Under the pieces are notes generated by a model, which did no database searches, had not been told where the DNA came from, and saw only the letters and a list, made by a program, of their open reading frames with translations. From positions 1 through 64,000 of the forward strand of contig NZ_LZKP01000153.1 in the NCBI RefSeq assembly GCF_001672895.1: a stretch of DNA of 64,000 nucleotides, written 5' to 3'. This stretch comes from Mycobacterium sp. E740. GTDB taxonomy: Bacteria; Actinomycetota; Actinomycetes; Mycobacteriales; Mycobacteriaceae. Position numbers and translations under genes: made by a program. Numbering within the stretch: the first letter of the stretch is position 1; every line of letters begins with the position of its first letter. Shown piece by piece: positions 17,773 through 26,717 of this stretch.

Positions 17773-17970
17773 GTGGAAACGTTGACCCGGTTGAGGCACG
17801 CGCAGAAGCGAATCTTTAAGGCGCAGCGACGATTGGTGGTGGCGCAGGCGCTGTTCTGGCCCACCGTCGTGCTGGCGTCGACGGGAGCGGTCGCGGCCGC
17901 GGTGATGCGGTATCGCGGTCGGGAGACCGAGAATCTGCCGACGCCGGTCGACGGCTTGCCTCATCTGTGA
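17773..17970 (+). CDS. Small single-pass membrane protein
   Basis: 65 residues: a basic N-terminus (RLRHAQKRIFKAQRRL), one hydrophobic helix (VVAQALFWPTVVLASTGAVA, about 21-43) and a short polar tail. I do not recognise the family. GTG 17773 is the only plausible start and lies 38 bases after echA1. The next small gene begins 23 bases after its stop, so the pair is probably cotranscribed. The membrane topology is visible; the function is not. Confidence 0.55.
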   Translation: METLTRLRHAQKRIFKAQRRLVVAQALFWPTVVLASTGAVAAAVMRYRGRETENLPTPVDGLPHL

Positions 17971-17993
17971 CCCCTCGCGAAAAGAGACAGCGC

Positions 17994-18323
17994 ATGGCGC
18001 ATGACTTGCCGATAGCCGATTACGACCAGTTGCCCATCACCGAGTTGCGGCACCGGATTCGCGCGCTCGACGAACCGCAGTTGCGGGCGGTGTTCGAGCA
18101 CGAGACCGAGCACGGCAACCGCATCCCGGTCCTCGAGGTGCTCAACGCGCGACTCCGAGAGCTCACGCATGGTGCCGAGCCGTCACCCGGTGACCCGAGC
18201 AAGACGCCGGAGGTGAGCGGAGCCTCGGGCGGTTCACCCGTTCAGGAGTCGACGGCCGCGCAGGGCACCACACCGTTGCGCCACGGCGTCGCCTACCAGA
18301 CACCGGCACGCGGCAAGCCCTGA
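17994..18323 (+). CDS. Small acidic protein with DYDxLP-ELRHRIRxLD motif, possibly lipid-droplet associated
   Basis: 109 residues. The N-terminal 55 residues form a compact helical motif (LPIADYDQLPITELRHRIRA, then EHGNRIPVLEVLNARL) shared, as I recall, by actinobacterial proteins annotated as lipid-droplet-associated. The C-terminal half is Pro/Ser/Gly-rich and probably disordered. ATG 17994 follows AAGAGA at good spacing; GTG 17967 overlaps the previous gene. The surrounding triacylglycerol genes fit a storage-lipid role, but that is inference. Confidence 0.6.
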   Translation: MAHDLPIADYDQLPITELRHRIRALDEPQLRAVFEHETEHGNRIPVLEVLNARLRELTHGAEPSPGDPSKTPEVSGASGGSPVQESTAAQGTTPLRHGVAYQTPARGKP

Positions 18324-18358
18324 GGCGCGTGACGCGAGAACGTTGAGGGACAACAGGT

Positions 18359-18910
18359 TTGGCCACTGTCTACTACACCGCATCCAGCTTGGACGGCTAC
18401 ATCGTCGATGACAGCGGCAGCTTGGACTGGCTGATCTCCCGCGACATCGATCAGGGCGGACCGTTCAACTACAACGAGTTCATCGCGACGATCGGCGCCG
18501 TCGTGATGGGTTCGGCGACCTACGAATGGATCGCGCGAAACCATCCGGGCGAGTGGATGTACGAGCAGCCCTCGTGGGTCATGACGCGCCGGCCGCACAT
18601 TGTCGTACAGCGACATCCGGTGCAGCCCTTCGCCGGCGACGCCGCCGAGCTACACCCACAGATGGTTTCAGCCGCAGCGGGAAAGGACGTCTGGGTGGTC
18701 GGCGGAGGTGATGTCGCCGGCCAGTTCGTGTCGGCGGGACTGATCGACGAGATGATCGTCAGTTACGCCCCCTGTTCACTCGGCGCAGGCTCGCCGGTCT
18801 TGCCGGTCCGTTCGGAATGGTCGCTGGTCGACGCGGCGGTCAACCGGGAGTTCGTCTGCGCGCGCTGGCGGGCAGCTGCTACTTCCGGTCCGGAACCCCG
18901 TACCGGTTGA
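18359..18910 (+). CDS. RibD C-terminal / dihydrofolate-reductase-like protein
   Basis: A 183-residue protein of the YwjB/YyaP group, with the fold of dihydrofolate reductase and the RibD reductase domain. Family blocks: YYTASSLDGYIVDDSGSLDW at the N-terminus, VVMGSATYEWI near residue 57 and VWVVGGGDVAGQFVSAGLID near residue 115 (NADPH-binding). The substrate is unknown. It starts at TTG 18359 with GAGGG upstream. The last 32 bases overlap the convergent TetR gene. Confidence 0.8.
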   Translation: MATVYYTASSLDGYIVDDSGSLDWLISRDIDQGGPFNYNEFIATIGAVVMGSATYEWIARNHPGEWMYEQPSWVMTRRPHIVVQRHPVQPFAGDAAELHPQMVSAAAGKDVWVVGGGDVAGQFVSAGLIDEMIVSYAPCSLGAGSPVLPVRSEWSLVDAAVNREFVCARWRAAATSGPEPRTG

Positions 18911-19451
18911 TGAAATCCCTTGACCTGACCAGGAACTCGACCTGCTGAGCCACCTCGCGCAGCGGATCGACGGTGCGGGTGGAACGGCACAGCACGACCG
19001 CGCCCTCCAGCGCGGCGATGCACGTGATCGCCAGGGAGGCCGCGTCGGATTCGTCGAAGCCGTCGGAGACGAACGCGCGGGTCAGCGCATCGCGCCAGTG
19101 GCCGAAAATGCTGCCGGCCACAGTCGTCAACCGGGGTTCATCCTCGGCCGACCCGATCGCGGCCGCCACGACCGGACAGCCCGCGGTGAAATCGCTTTCG
19201 ACGAGCAGCTCTTCCCAGAAGGCCACGAATTCGCGGACCAGGTACATGCCGCCCCTGGCGGCCGCGTCGTCGATGACCTCGGTGATCTTCTCGCCCGCGT
19301 ATTGCAGCGCCTCGGTCAGGATCTGGTTGCGTCCCGCGGGGAAGTGGTAGTAGACCGACCCGCGCGGTGCGCCGCTGCGCGCCAGCACCTCGTCGATGGT
19401 GACGCCCGCGGCACCGCGTTCGCGCATCACTTCCGCCGCGCTGACGAGCAT
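18879..19451 (-). CDS. TetR-family repressor
   Basis: 190 residues from ATG 19451. The helix-turn-helix is GVTIDEVLARSGAPRGSVYY followed by HFPAGRNQI; the C-terminal ligand domain has FTAGCPVVAAAIG and ITCIAALEGAVVLCRS, as in the LmrA/YxaF subgroup. The frame remains open upstream and reads SSAAKTPNRRGSTRTK, a credible TetR N-terminus. A GGAGG lies 7 bases before a CTG at 19502, but no ATG/GTG/TTG exists there, so the true start may be CTG. A small ORF with its own ribosome site precedes it. Confidence 0.8.
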   Translation of the reverse strand: MLVSAAEVMRERGAAGVTIDEVLARSGAPRGSVYYHFPAGRNQILTEALQYAGEKITEVIDDAAARGGMYLVREFVAFWEELLVESDFTAGCPVVAAAIGSAEDEPRLTTVAGSIFGHWRDALTRAFVSDGFDESDAASLAITCIAALEGAVVLCRSTRTVDPLREVAQQVEFLVRSRDFINRYGVPDRK

Positions 19452-19520
19452 CTTGGTGCGCGTCGAACCTCGTCTGTTGGGGGTCTTGGCCGCTGAAGAC
19501 AGGGCAACCTCCGAAAGCGG

Positions 19521-19658
19521 TCAGGCCGCTCGGGCGCGGCGCGTCAGCGCCGACCGCCAAGCAAAGGCACGTGGGTTGAGCCGGAGGACGGGCCGGCGAC
19601 GGTCATGGGCGCTGTGCGTGAAGCGGTGTCCCGCGAAGTTGAGCTCAATGTCCCACAT
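19521..19658 (-). CDS. Small ORF (45 residues) upstream of tetR
   Basis: ATG 19658 has GGGAGG six bases upstream, one of the better ribosome sites in the region. The product starts MWDIELNFAGHRFTHSAHD and ends in a basic tail (RSALTRRARAA). It stops 18 bases before the candidate CTG start of the TetR gene and is in the same frame, separated by one TGA. It could be a small protein or a leader peptide coupled to tetR. I recognise no family. The remaining 245 bases up to the fadE start (19904) show no other gene. Confidence 0.45.
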   Translation of the reverse strand: MWDIELNFAGHRFTHSAHDRRRPVLRLNPRAFAWRSALTRRARAA

Positions 19659-19903
19659 CGGACACCTCCCTGCTTATGACGATCAGCATAGAACCGGCAA
19701 CACACACGAACAACATTTGTATTCCACATCACAGCCAAGGCTCGATAAGCCGAGGTCGATGAGGACAATGGCGTCGGCCCGCGCACCAGATTATGTTCAT
19801 GACAATAATTCGGAAGCCGGTCGGTCTCTCGGCGTGAAGTGCAGGTCGCGGCCTCGCCCGACGGCTACGCTCGGGCTCGACGCCGACCAGGAGGGCGCTC
19901 AGC

Positions 19904-21739
19904 ATGAGCCATTACAGAAGCAACGTCCGCGATCTGGAATTCAACCTCTTCGAGATGCTGAACCTCGACAAGGCGCTGGCGACGGGTGCGTTCGGCGAGC
20001 TCGACGGCGAGTCGGTGCGCCAGATGCTCGACGAGGCGGCCCGCCAAGCCGAGGGGCCGGTGGCGGAGTCGTTCGCCGAATCCGACCGACACCCGCCGAC
20101 GTTCGACCCGGCCACCCACGCGGTGACCCTGCCGGAGCCGTTCAAGAAGGCGTTCCGGGCCTACCACCAGGGCGAGTGGTTCCGTGTCGGGATCGCCGAG
20201 GACATCGGCGGAGTGCCTGCCCCCGCGATGGTGGAGTGGGCGATCAACGAATTCGTGCTGGGTGCACAGCCGGCGGCGTTCATCTACCACGCCGGATCGA
20301 CGATGGCCGACATCATCAACAGCATCGGCAACGAAGAGCAGCGCCGTTGGGCCGCGCTGATGATGGAGCGCAACTGGGCCGCGACGATGGTGCTCACCGA
20401 ACCCGACGCGGGATCCGACGTCGGTGCCGGGCGCACCAAAGCCGTCCAGCAGCCCGACGGGACATGGCATCTCGACGGGGTCAAGCGGTTCATCACCAAC
20501 GGCGACACCGACGACCTGTTCGAGAACATCATGCACCTGGTGCTCGCCCGGCCCGAAGGCGCCGGACCGGGCACCAAGGGGCTGAGCCTGTTCATCGTGC
20601 CGAAGTACCACTTCGACCCCGAGACAGGCGAACCCGGTGAACGCAACGGAGTTTTCGTCACCGGCCTCGAGCACAAGATGGGGTTGAAGGTGTCGGCGAC
20701 GTGCGAGCTGACGTTCGGTCAGCACGGGGTGCCGGCGGTCGGATGGCTGGTCAACGACACCCACAACGGCATCGCCCAGATGTTCAAGGTCATCGAGTAT
20801 GCCCGAATGATGGTGGGCACCAAGGCGATTGCCACGCTGTCGACCGGCTATCTCAACGCGCTGGACTACGCCAAGACGCGCGTGCAGGGCGCTGACATGA
20901 CCCAGATGACCGACAAGAACGCGCCGCGGGTGACGATCCTGCACCACCCCGATGTGCGCCGGGCGCTGCTTACGCAGAAGTCCTATGCCGAAGGGTTGCG
21001 GGCGCTCTACCTGTACACCGCGGCCCACCAGGACGCGGTCGTCGCGCAGCTGGTTTCGGGCGCCGACGCCGAGATGGCCGGCCGGGTCAACGACCTGCTG
21101 CTGCCGATCGTCAAAGGCGTCGGTTCAGAGCGGGCATACCAGTGTCTGACGGAATCACTGCAGACGCTGGGCGGTTCGGGTTTCCTGCAGGACTACCCGA
21201 TCGAGCAGTACATCCGCGACGCCAAGATCGACTCCCTCTACGAGGGCACCACCGCGATCCAGGCGCAGGACTTCTTCTTCCGCAAGATCGCCCGCGACCA
21301 GGGCGCGGCGCTGACGCACGTCGCCGGCCAGATCCAGCAGTTCCTCGCCAGCGACACCCCGCGTCCAGAGCTCGCCGACAGCCGAGCGCTGCTGGCCACC
21401 GCGTTGCAGGACGTGCAGGCCATGGTGGCCACGCTGACCGGGTACCTGCTTGCCGCGCAGGAGAATCCGCGCGAGTTGTACCGCATCGGCCTGGAGTCGG
21501 TGCCGTTCCTGCTCGCGGTCGGCGACCTGTTCATCGGCTGGCTGTTGGTGCACCAAGCCGAGACCGCGCTGGCCGCGCTCGACGGCGACGCACCGGAGAG
21601 CGACCGCGCGTTCTACACCGGCAAGGTCGCCGCCGCGGACTTCTTCGCCAAGAACATGCTGCCGCGGTTGACCGCTCAGCGCGGGATCGTCGAGAGCGTC
21701 GGCCTCGAGGTGATGGAAGTCCCCGAAGCCGCCTTCTGA
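19904..21739 (+). CDS. Acyl-CoA dehydrogenase, FadE5 paralogue
   Basis: A 611-residue flavoprotein acyl-CoA dehydrogenase, exactly as long as fadE5 (46298-48133) and colinear with it. The FAD/substrate segment is [20 protein letters not shown]; the catalytic-base Glu is in [15 protein letters not shown] near residue 447. Start ATG 19904 is preceded by AGGAGG. It differs from fadE5 most in the N-terminal third and the C-terminal tail. It faces the aldehyde dehydrogenase with 9 bases between stops. FadE5-type enzymes accept a broad range of chain lengths; this copy's substrate is unknown. Confidence 0.9.
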   Translation: MSHYRSNVRDLEFNLFEMLNLDKALATGAFGELDGESVRQMLDEAARQAEGPVAESFAESDRHPPTFDPATHAVTLPEPFKKAFRAYHQGEWFRVGIAEDIGGVPAPAMVEWAINEFVLGAQPAAFIYHAGSTMADIINSIGNEEQRRWAALMMERNWAATMVLTEPDAGSDVGAGRTKAVQQPDGTWHLDGVKRFITNGDTDDLFENIMHLVLARPEGAGPGTKGLSLFIVPKYHFDPETGEPGERNGVFVTGLEHKMGLKVSATCELTFGQHGVPAVGWLVNDTHNGIAQMFKVIEYARMMVGTKAIATLSTGYLNALDYAKTRVQGADMTQMTDKNAPRVTILHHPDVRRALLTQKSYAEGLRALYLYTAAHQDAVVAQLVSGADAEMAGRVNDLLLPIVKGVGSERAYQCLTESLQTLGGSGFLQDYPIEQYIRDAKIDSLYEGTTAIQAQDFFFRKIARDQGAALTHVAGQIQQFLASDTPRPELADSRALLATALQDVQAMVATLTGYLLAAQENPRELYRIGLESVPFLLAVGDLFIGWLLVHQAETALAALDGDAPESDRAFYTGKVAAADFFAKNMLPRLTAQRGIVESVGLEVMEVPEAAF

Positions 21740-21748
21740 CTTTCGGGT

Positions 21749-23224
21749 TCAGTCCTCCGGGGTGTAGCCGAACGGCAGCAGCACGCTCTTGTGCTCGACG
21801 TACGCCTCGATACCTTCGGGACCGTTCTCGCGACCGATTCCGGAGTTCTTGTAGCCGCCGAACGGCGCACCGGGATCGAACGCGTACATGTTCACCGCGT
21901 ACGTCCCAGTGCGGATCTTGGATGCGACCTCGAGCGCCTTGGCGTTGTCGGTCGTCCAGACGCTGCCCGCCAGCCCGTACACCGAGTCGTTGGCGATGCG
22001 GATCGCGTCCTCTTCGGTCTCGTAGGGGATCACCGCCAGCACCGGACCGAAGATCTCCTCCTGGGCGATCGTCATCGAGTTGTCGACGTCGGCGAAGACG
22101 GTCGGCTGCACGAACCAGCCGCTGTCGAGCCCCTCGGGACGACCCCCGCCGGTGACCAGTCGGGCGCCTTCCTCGACGCCCTTCTTGATGTAGCCCTCCA
22201 CACGGTCGCGCTGCTTCTCCGAGATCAACGGACCGATCGCGGCATTCGGGTCGTCGGGCAGGCCGACCGGCATGGCCGAGATGAAGTTGGCGATCTTCTC
22301 GACGACCTCGTCGTAGCGGGAGCGCGGCGCGAGGATTCGAGTCTGCGCGACGCACGCCTGTCCGCTGTTCATCACGCCGGAGAACCCGAGCATCGGCAAC
22401 GTCGAGTCGAGATCGGCGTCTTCGAGGATGATCGCCGCGGACTTGCCGCCGAGTTCCAGCGTGCACGGCTTGAGCTTCTCGGCGGCGATCTTGGCGATCT
22501 CCTTGCCGACCGCCGAGCTGCCGGTGAACGTGTACTTGTCGATCAGCGGATTCGCGGTCAGCGCGCGACCGGTCTCCGGGCCGCCGGGCACGATCGAGAG
22601 CACGCCTTCGGGCAGGCCGGCCTCGGCGAACATCTCGGCCATCGCGAACACCGAGAGCGGCGTCTCGGCGGCGGGCTTGAGCACGACGGTGCAGCCGGCC
22701 AGCAGCGCGGGGCCGAGTTTGTTGGCGGCCAGGAAGAACGGCACGTTCCAGGCGGTGACGGCGCCGACCACACCGATCGGCTCACGCAGCACCAGGGTCT
22801 GGCCGTAGATGCCGTCGCGGATTTCCTTCCACGCGAACTTGTCCGCGGCACCGGCGAAGTACTGGAACGACGACAGCGCGGCGCCGTACTGCATCATGTC
22901 GACGATCGTCTGCGGCTGGCCCGTCTCGGCGGCCAGCAGGAACTTCAGCTCCTCGCCGCGCTCTTCCATCAGCTTGACCGCGGCGGCGAGCACGGCGGCG
23001 CGCTCCTGCGGGGACTTGTGCGGCCACGGTCCTTCGTCGAACGCCTTACGGGCGGCGGCGCAGGCGGCGTCGACGTCGGCGGCCGACGCGAGCGGCACCT
23101 TGCCGACGAGCTCGCCAGTCGCGGGGGAGTGCACCTCGATCACGTCCGACGTGGCGGGCTCGACCCACTTACCGCCGATGAACAGCTTGTCCCATTCGGT
23201 CCTGAACGCGGTGCTCTGTGTCAT
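21749..23224 (-). CDS. NAD(P)-dependent aldehyde dehydrogenase (Rv0223c type)
   Basis: 491 residues, oxidising an aldehyde to the acid. The Glu general base lies in CTLELGGKSAAI near residue 262 and the nucleophile Cys in NSGQACVAQTRIL near residue 296. The cofactor motif is FTGSSAVGKEIA. ATG 23224 (MTQSTAFRTEW) is used. Position and length match M. tuberculosis Rv0223c, which I recall among KstR-controlled genes; a KstR-like site lies 31 bases upstream. mtrP is upstream on the same strand. Confidence 0.88.
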   Translation of the reverse strand: MTQSTAFRTEWDKLFIGGKWVEPATSDVIEVHSPATGELVGKVPLASAADVDAACAAARKAFDEGPWPHKSPQERAAVLAAAVKLMEERGEELKFLLAAETGQPQTIVDMMQYGAALSSFQYFAGAADKFAWKEIRDGIYGQTLVLREPIGVVGAVTAWNVPFFLAANKLGPALLAGCTVVLKPAAETPLSVFAMAEMFAEAGLPEGVLSIVPGGPETGRALTANPLIDKYTFTGSSAVGKEIAKIAAEKLKPCTLELGGKSAAIILEDADLDSTLPMLGFSGVMNSGQACVAQTRILAPRSRYDEVVEKIANFISAMPVGLPDDPNAAIGPLISEKQRDRVEGYIKKGVEEGARLVTGGGRPEGLDSGWFVQPTVFADVDNSMTIAQEEIFGPVLAVIPYETEEDAIRIANDSVYGLAGSVWTTDNAKALEVASKIRTGTYAVNMYAFDPGAPFGGYKNSGIGRENGPEGIEAYVEHKSVLLPFGYTPED

Positions 23225-23255
23225 GGCCGTCACACTACCCATCCGGACGCAAAAC

Positions 23256-23269
23256 GAGAACCTGTTGCA
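23256..23269. promoter_or_regulatory. KstR-like operator before the aldehyde dehydrogenase
   Basis: GAGAACCTGTTGCA carries the AACnnGTT centre and 7 of the 8 fixed bases of TnnAACnnGTTnnA. It sits between the mtrP stop and the aldehyde dehydrogenase start, where an internal promoter would be expected. The match is weaker than the site at 15559. Confidence 0.5.
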
Positions 23270-23278
23270 GTCGGCCGA

Positions 23279-24040
23279 TCACGGTGCCCGTAGAACGAGC
23301 ACCAGATTGCTCACCAAGAACTCCCGCAGCACCGGCACCTTCGTCAGCCACCAGGCCCATCGCGGGTGGTAGCGGGGAAATGCGGCGAGCAGTGCGCCGG
23401 TGCCGGCCGCCCATGCGAGGCCGTCGGCCGCCGAGACCGCGAACAACGACGAGCCGTAGTTGTTCTTCGGCGGATGACCGTTTCTGCGGGTGTACCTGCG
23501 CGCCGCCCGAGCGCCGCCGAGGTAGTGCCACAGCCCGGTCTCGTGCCCACCGAACGGTCCCAGCCACACCGTGTACGAGAGCACCACCAGCCCGCCGGGC
23601 CGGGTCACCCGCAGCATCTCCCGGCCCATCTGCCACGGCCGCGGTACATGCTCTGCGACGTTGGACGAGAGGCAGACGTCGACGCTGGCGTCGGCGAACG
23701 GCAACGCCATCCCGGACGCCCGCACATAGGTGGCTTCGGCCGACGCCGCGGGACCCGCGTGCATCTCCGAGGGATCGGGTTCCACACCGATGTACTGAAA
23801 CCCTCTGGCGGAGAAGGCCTCTGAGAAGTAGCCGGGGCCGCCCCCGACGTCGAGCACGGTGCGCCCGCCCGGCGACGAGCCGTCGGCGTCGCGCCAGAGA
23901 TCGGCGACCATCGCAGCGGTGTCGTCGGCGAGTGCGCCGTAGAAGCGGGCCGGGTCGCTCTGCTCGAAGCGGAACTCGGCCAGCAGGCGAAGCGACCTGG
24001 ACAGCGTCGCCGCTGCGGCGAACTCGTCCGTCACTGGCAT
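23279..24040 (-). CDS. mtrP: MtrP, SAM-dependent methyltransferase-like factor for trehalose mycolate transport
   Basis: A 253-residue class I methyltransferase fold. SAM motif I is VLDVGGGPGYFSEAF near residue 63, motif II-like MALPFADASVDVCLSSNVAEHV near 112, and post-motif RPGGLVVLSYTVW. The orthologue Rv0224c / C. glutamicum NCgl2764 (MtrP) is reported to be needed for acetylation and efficient transport of trehalose monomycolate, together with TmaT. Both genes are present here about 6 kb apart. Start ATG 24040; divergent from the glycosyltransferase with 41 bases between. Confidence 0.85.
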   Translation of the reverse strand: MPVTDEFAAAATLSRSLRLLAEFRFEQSDPARFYGALADDTAAMVADLWRDADGSSPGGRTVLDVGGGPGYFSEAFSARGFQYIGVEPDPSEMHAGPAASAEATYVRASGMALPFADASVDVCLSSNVAEHVPRPWQMGREMLRVTRPGGLVVLSYTVWLGPFGGHETGLWHYLGGARAARRYTRRNGHPPKNNYGSSLFAVSAADGLAWAAGTGALLAAFPRYHPRWAWWLTKVPVLREFLVSNLVLVLRAP

Positions 24041-24081
24041 GAGACCGAACCCTACGCAGCGACGCGACTAGTCTGGTCGGA

Positions 24082-25242
24082 ATGTCTGACCGTCCGCTCC
24101 GCTCAGTGCTGTTGTTGTGCTGGCGCGATACCGGTCACCCGCAGGGCGGTGGCAGCGAGGCCTATCTGCAGCGCATCGGCGCGCAGCTGGTCGAGGACGG
24201 TTTCGAGGTCGCGCTGCGCACGGCGCGCTACCCGGGGGCGCGGCGTCGCGACGTGGTCGATGGTGTGCGCATCAGCAGGGGCGGCCGCCGTCACACGGTC
24301 TACATCTGGGCAGGCTTGGCCATGGTGCTGGCCCGTTTCGGGCTCGGGCCGCTGCGGCGCGCGAAGCCCGACGTGGTGATCGACACGCAGAACGGCATCC
24401 CGTTCATGGCGCGTCTGGCCTACGGGCGTCGCGTCGCTCTGCTCGTGCACCATTGCCATCGCGAGCAGTGGCCGGTGGCCGGTCCGGTGATGGGCAGGGT
24501 CGGCTGGTTCGTCGAATCCAAGCTCTCGCCGCGGGCGCACCGGCACAACCAGTACGTCACCGTGTCGCTGCCGTCGGCGCGGGACCTGGGGGCGCTGGGA
24601 GTGCGACCCGGCCAGATCGCTGTGGTGCGCAACGGGCTCGACGAGGCGCCGGCGCATGTGCTCGAGCCGGCTCGCTCCGCCACTCCGCGAGTCGTTGTGC
24701 TGTCAAGGTTGGTGCCGCACAAGCAGATTGAAGATGCGCTCGAGGCCGTCGCGGCGCTGCGCCAGCGAATTCCAGAGCTGACGCTCGACATCGTCGGCGG
24801 CGGTTGGTGGGAACCACGACTGGTCGAGCACGCCGCGCTGCTGGGCATTTCCGATGCGGTGACCTTCCATGGTCATGTCGATGACGAGACGAAACACCAT
24901 GTGCTGCAACAGTCCTGGGTGCATGTATTGCCGTCGCGCAAAGAGGGCTGGGCGCTTGCGGTCATCGAGGCAGGTCAGCATTCCGTGCCCACGATCGGCT
25001 ACCGGTCGTCCGGTGGGTTGACGGATTCCATCGTCGACGGCGTGACAGGGCTGCTCGTCGACGAGCACGACGAGCTGGTCGATGGCATGGAGCGATTGCT
25101 GACCGATCAGGTGTTGCGCGAACAGCTAGGAGCCAAGGCGCAGATCCGCAGCACCGAGTTCTCGTGGCGGCAAAGCGCCGAAGCGATGCGCACCGTGCTG
25201 GAGTCGGTGCATCGCGGGCAGTACATCAGCGGCGTCGTGTAG
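24082..25242 (+). CDS. GT4-family glycosyltransferase (Rv0225 type)
   Basis: 386 residues of the GT-B fold. The N-terminal acceptor domain begins with a Gly-rich loop (DTGHPQGGGSEAYLQRIG). The C-terminal donor domain has VVLSRLVPHKQIEDALEAV near residue 205 and the E-x7-E block KEGWALAVIEAG near residue 292, followed by SSGGLTDSIVDGVTGLLV. Such enzymes are retaining, nucleotide-sugar dependent and cytoplasmic. Donor and acceptor are unknown. Its place between mtrP and the membrane genes matches Rv0225, which suggests an envelope role. Confidence 0.87.
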   Translation: MSDRPLRSVLLLCWRDTGHPQGGGSEAYLQRIGAQLVEDGFEVALRTARYPGARRRDVVDGVRISRGGRRHTVYIWAGLAMVLARFGLGPLRRAKPDVVIDTQNGIPFMARLAYGRRVALLVHHCHREQWPVAGPVMGRVGWFVESKLSPRAHRHNQYVTVSLPSARDLGALGVRPGQIAVVRNGLDEAPAHVLEPARSATPRVVVLSRLVPHKQIEDALEAVAALRQRIPELTLDIVGGGWWEPRLVEHAALLGISDAVTFHGHVDDETKHHVLQQSWVHVLPSRKEGWALAVIEAGQHSVPTIGYRSSGGLTDSIVDGVTGLLVDEHDELVDGMERLLTDQVLREQLGAKAQIRSTEFSWRQSAEAMRTVLESVHRGQYISGVV

Positions 25243-25258
25243 GCGCCGGGGCGAAAGC

Positions 25259-25492
25259 TCACCGCTTGTCGGCATCCTTGCCGGCGAGGATGGTCGCCGC
25301 GTCGAGCCGGCTTCCGGTTGCTGCGACGCGCGCTCGTGCGCGGGCGAGAACGTCCGCTACCGTCGGTTTCGCTACCGTGTCGACGAGCATTCCGCGCAGG
25401 TACTCCTGGAGTGCCTTCCGGACCGAGCCGCCCGAGCGGCCAGCTCATCGCGCACATTTTTCGGGGACGTCCCGGATGGTGATGGCGACCAT
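25259..25492 (-). pseudogene. Broken VapB/FitA-type antitoxin gene
   Basis: Read on the minus strand from ATG 25492, the sequence begins MVAITIRDVPEK, the typical RHH antitoxin start. It then hits TGA at codon 16. The middle (VRDELAARAARSGR) continues in the next frame, and the end (KALQEYLRGMLVDTVAKP ... ILAGKDADKR) returns to the first frame and stops at 25259. One inserted base near GAAAAATGTG and one lost base near GGAAGGCAC explain this. No toxin gene follows: the adjacent gene is the glycosyltransferase on the other strand. Antitoxins of this type normally pair with a PIN-domain VapC. Confidence 0.75.
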
Positions 25493-25540
25493 GCCTTCAG
25501 TCTGGCTGCAATGCAGCTGTTATGGAGGCACTGAGCACCG

Positions 25541-26137
25541 TCAGGTCAGGAGCAACTCGAAAACGTTGAGTTGTGGACAGGTCATCGCCCATGTTCTGGT
25601 GATCAGCTCTGGTTCGGGGGTGCCAGCCCTAAGCGCGGCGAGCATCGCGTCGGGATCGAATGAGGGGCCGATGGGGTCGCGGCTGTAGTCGTCTCCGTGC
25701 ATATACGCCGTGGCGTCGTCGGGAGCCATGTTGTCGATCTGTAGCTCCACCATGTTGCCGTCGGGATCGCGGTAGTAAAGGGAAGTCGTAAGGCCGTGCT
25801 GCACCGGAACGTGTGGCTGGATGCCTGCTTTCTTCAGGGCTTCAAATTTCGTTAGGAGACCGTCCAGTGTTGCGAATGTGTAAGCCGAATGTGCGAGCCC
25901 GACGGTCGTCGAGGTGCGGGGAGCCGCATCGGGCAACTGCACCAGGGCCAGGCGGTGATGCTCCTCGTCGAAGGTCATGAATGTCAGCATGTCGTTCTCG
26001 AATACGACGTGAGCGTCGAGGACGCTCAGATACCAGTCCCTGAGCACGGGCAACTGGTCTGTCTGCAGAACTAGGTGAGCCAGCCTTTTGTTCGCGTGCT
26101 GGCCGGCCCAGCCGCCACGGGATGCTGTCGAGCCCAT
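25541..26137 (-). CDS. VOC-superfamily protein (extradiol-dioxygenase-like)
   Basis: 198 residues. Paired beta-alpha-beta-beta-beta units carry the metal-ligand pattern of glyoxalase/extradiol dioxygenases: His in RLAHLVLQTD, His in VGLAHSAYTFA and Glu in DPDGNMVELQID. The closest impression is a biphenyl-2,3-diol dioxygenase-like protein, but the substrate cannot be read from sequence. ATG 26137 (MGSTASRGGW) is used rather than 26230. The gene and its upstream region are visibly less GC-rich than the neighbours, and it lies between orthologues of two genes adjacent in M. tuberculosis, so it was probably acquired. Confidence 0.75.
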   Translation of the reverse strand: MGSTASRGGWAGQHANKRLAHLVLQTDQLPVLRDWYLSVLDAHVVFENDMLTFMTFDEEHHRLALVQLPDAAPRTSTTVGLAHSAYTFATLDGLLTKFEALKKAGIQPHVPVQHGLTTSLYYRDPDGNMVELQIDNMAPDDATAYMHGDDYSRDPIGPSFDPDAMLAALRAGTPEPELITRTWAMTCPQLNVFELLLT

Positions 26138-26258
26138 CGGTTTATCGTGACACTTTTCCACTTCTCTTGTTAGAGAAAGGACGCAGCGCTCCACGAGCCT
26201 CGTCCTAGGTGGCCGCAATGCGGATTTCAAAGAAGGCTCGCAGTGATCGGTTTCTCTA

Positions 26259-26717
26259 TCAACCCATGTCGATCCAGGTAGTCAGGGCGAGAGCTCCAAC
26301 AGCGGTCACAGCTAGCAGGATCACGTCGAAAAGGCGAAGGCGCGGCGGCTCTGCCGCGCCGATGCGAATCTCGCGAGCGAGAAGGAAGAGCGGAAACGTC
26401 ACACTGATGGCGACCAAGGCTCCGCCGACAATGTAGAGCCAGACGAACCTCACCCCATGCTTCCTGGCTTCGACAACCATCAGGATGACGACGGACAAGC
26501 TCACCATCAGCGCGTCGGCGGAGATGTTGCGCGAGGCGGCATTCACTCTGGTGTCTTGCCAGAATCTGCCGAAGAAGTCGGCGAGGTCGCCTGTGTAGGT
26601 GATGGTTTGGCTCCACGTCGCAACAAGCGCAAGGAGCGCGATCAGCGCGTACACGACGCACAACACTTTGCGAGCGAGCGGCATCGATGCGGGTTGAACC
26701 GTCTCGGTGGTTGTCAT
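26259..26717 (-). CDS. DUF2834-like membrane protein
   Basis: 152 residues with four hydrophobic helices (about 18-38, 66-84, 92-112, 128-148). The segment DLADFFGRFWQDTRVNAASR between helices 1 and 2 resembles DUF2834 proteins. Function unknown. Start ATG 26717; it ends about 120 bases before the VOC gene on the same strand, and that spacer holds only AT-rich promoter-like sequence. It belongs to the same AT-richer islet. Confidence 0.65.
   Translation of the reverse strand: MTTTETVQPASMPLARKVLCVVYALIALLALVATWSQTITYTGDLADFFGRFWQDTRVNAASRNISADALMVSLSVVILMVVEARKHGVRFVWLYIVGGALVAISVTFPLFLLAREIRIGAAEPPRLRLFDVILLAVTAVGALALTTWIDMG

Noticed and set aside
25164..25688. A plus-strand frame over the glycosyltransferase end and the spacer
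   Set aside because: The conserved coding signal in the spacer is the minus-strand antitoxin remnant, not this frame.
26159..26178. TTCTC-TTGTTA-GAGAA before the VOC gene as an operator
   Set aside because: The arms are five bases and there is no second copy to support it.
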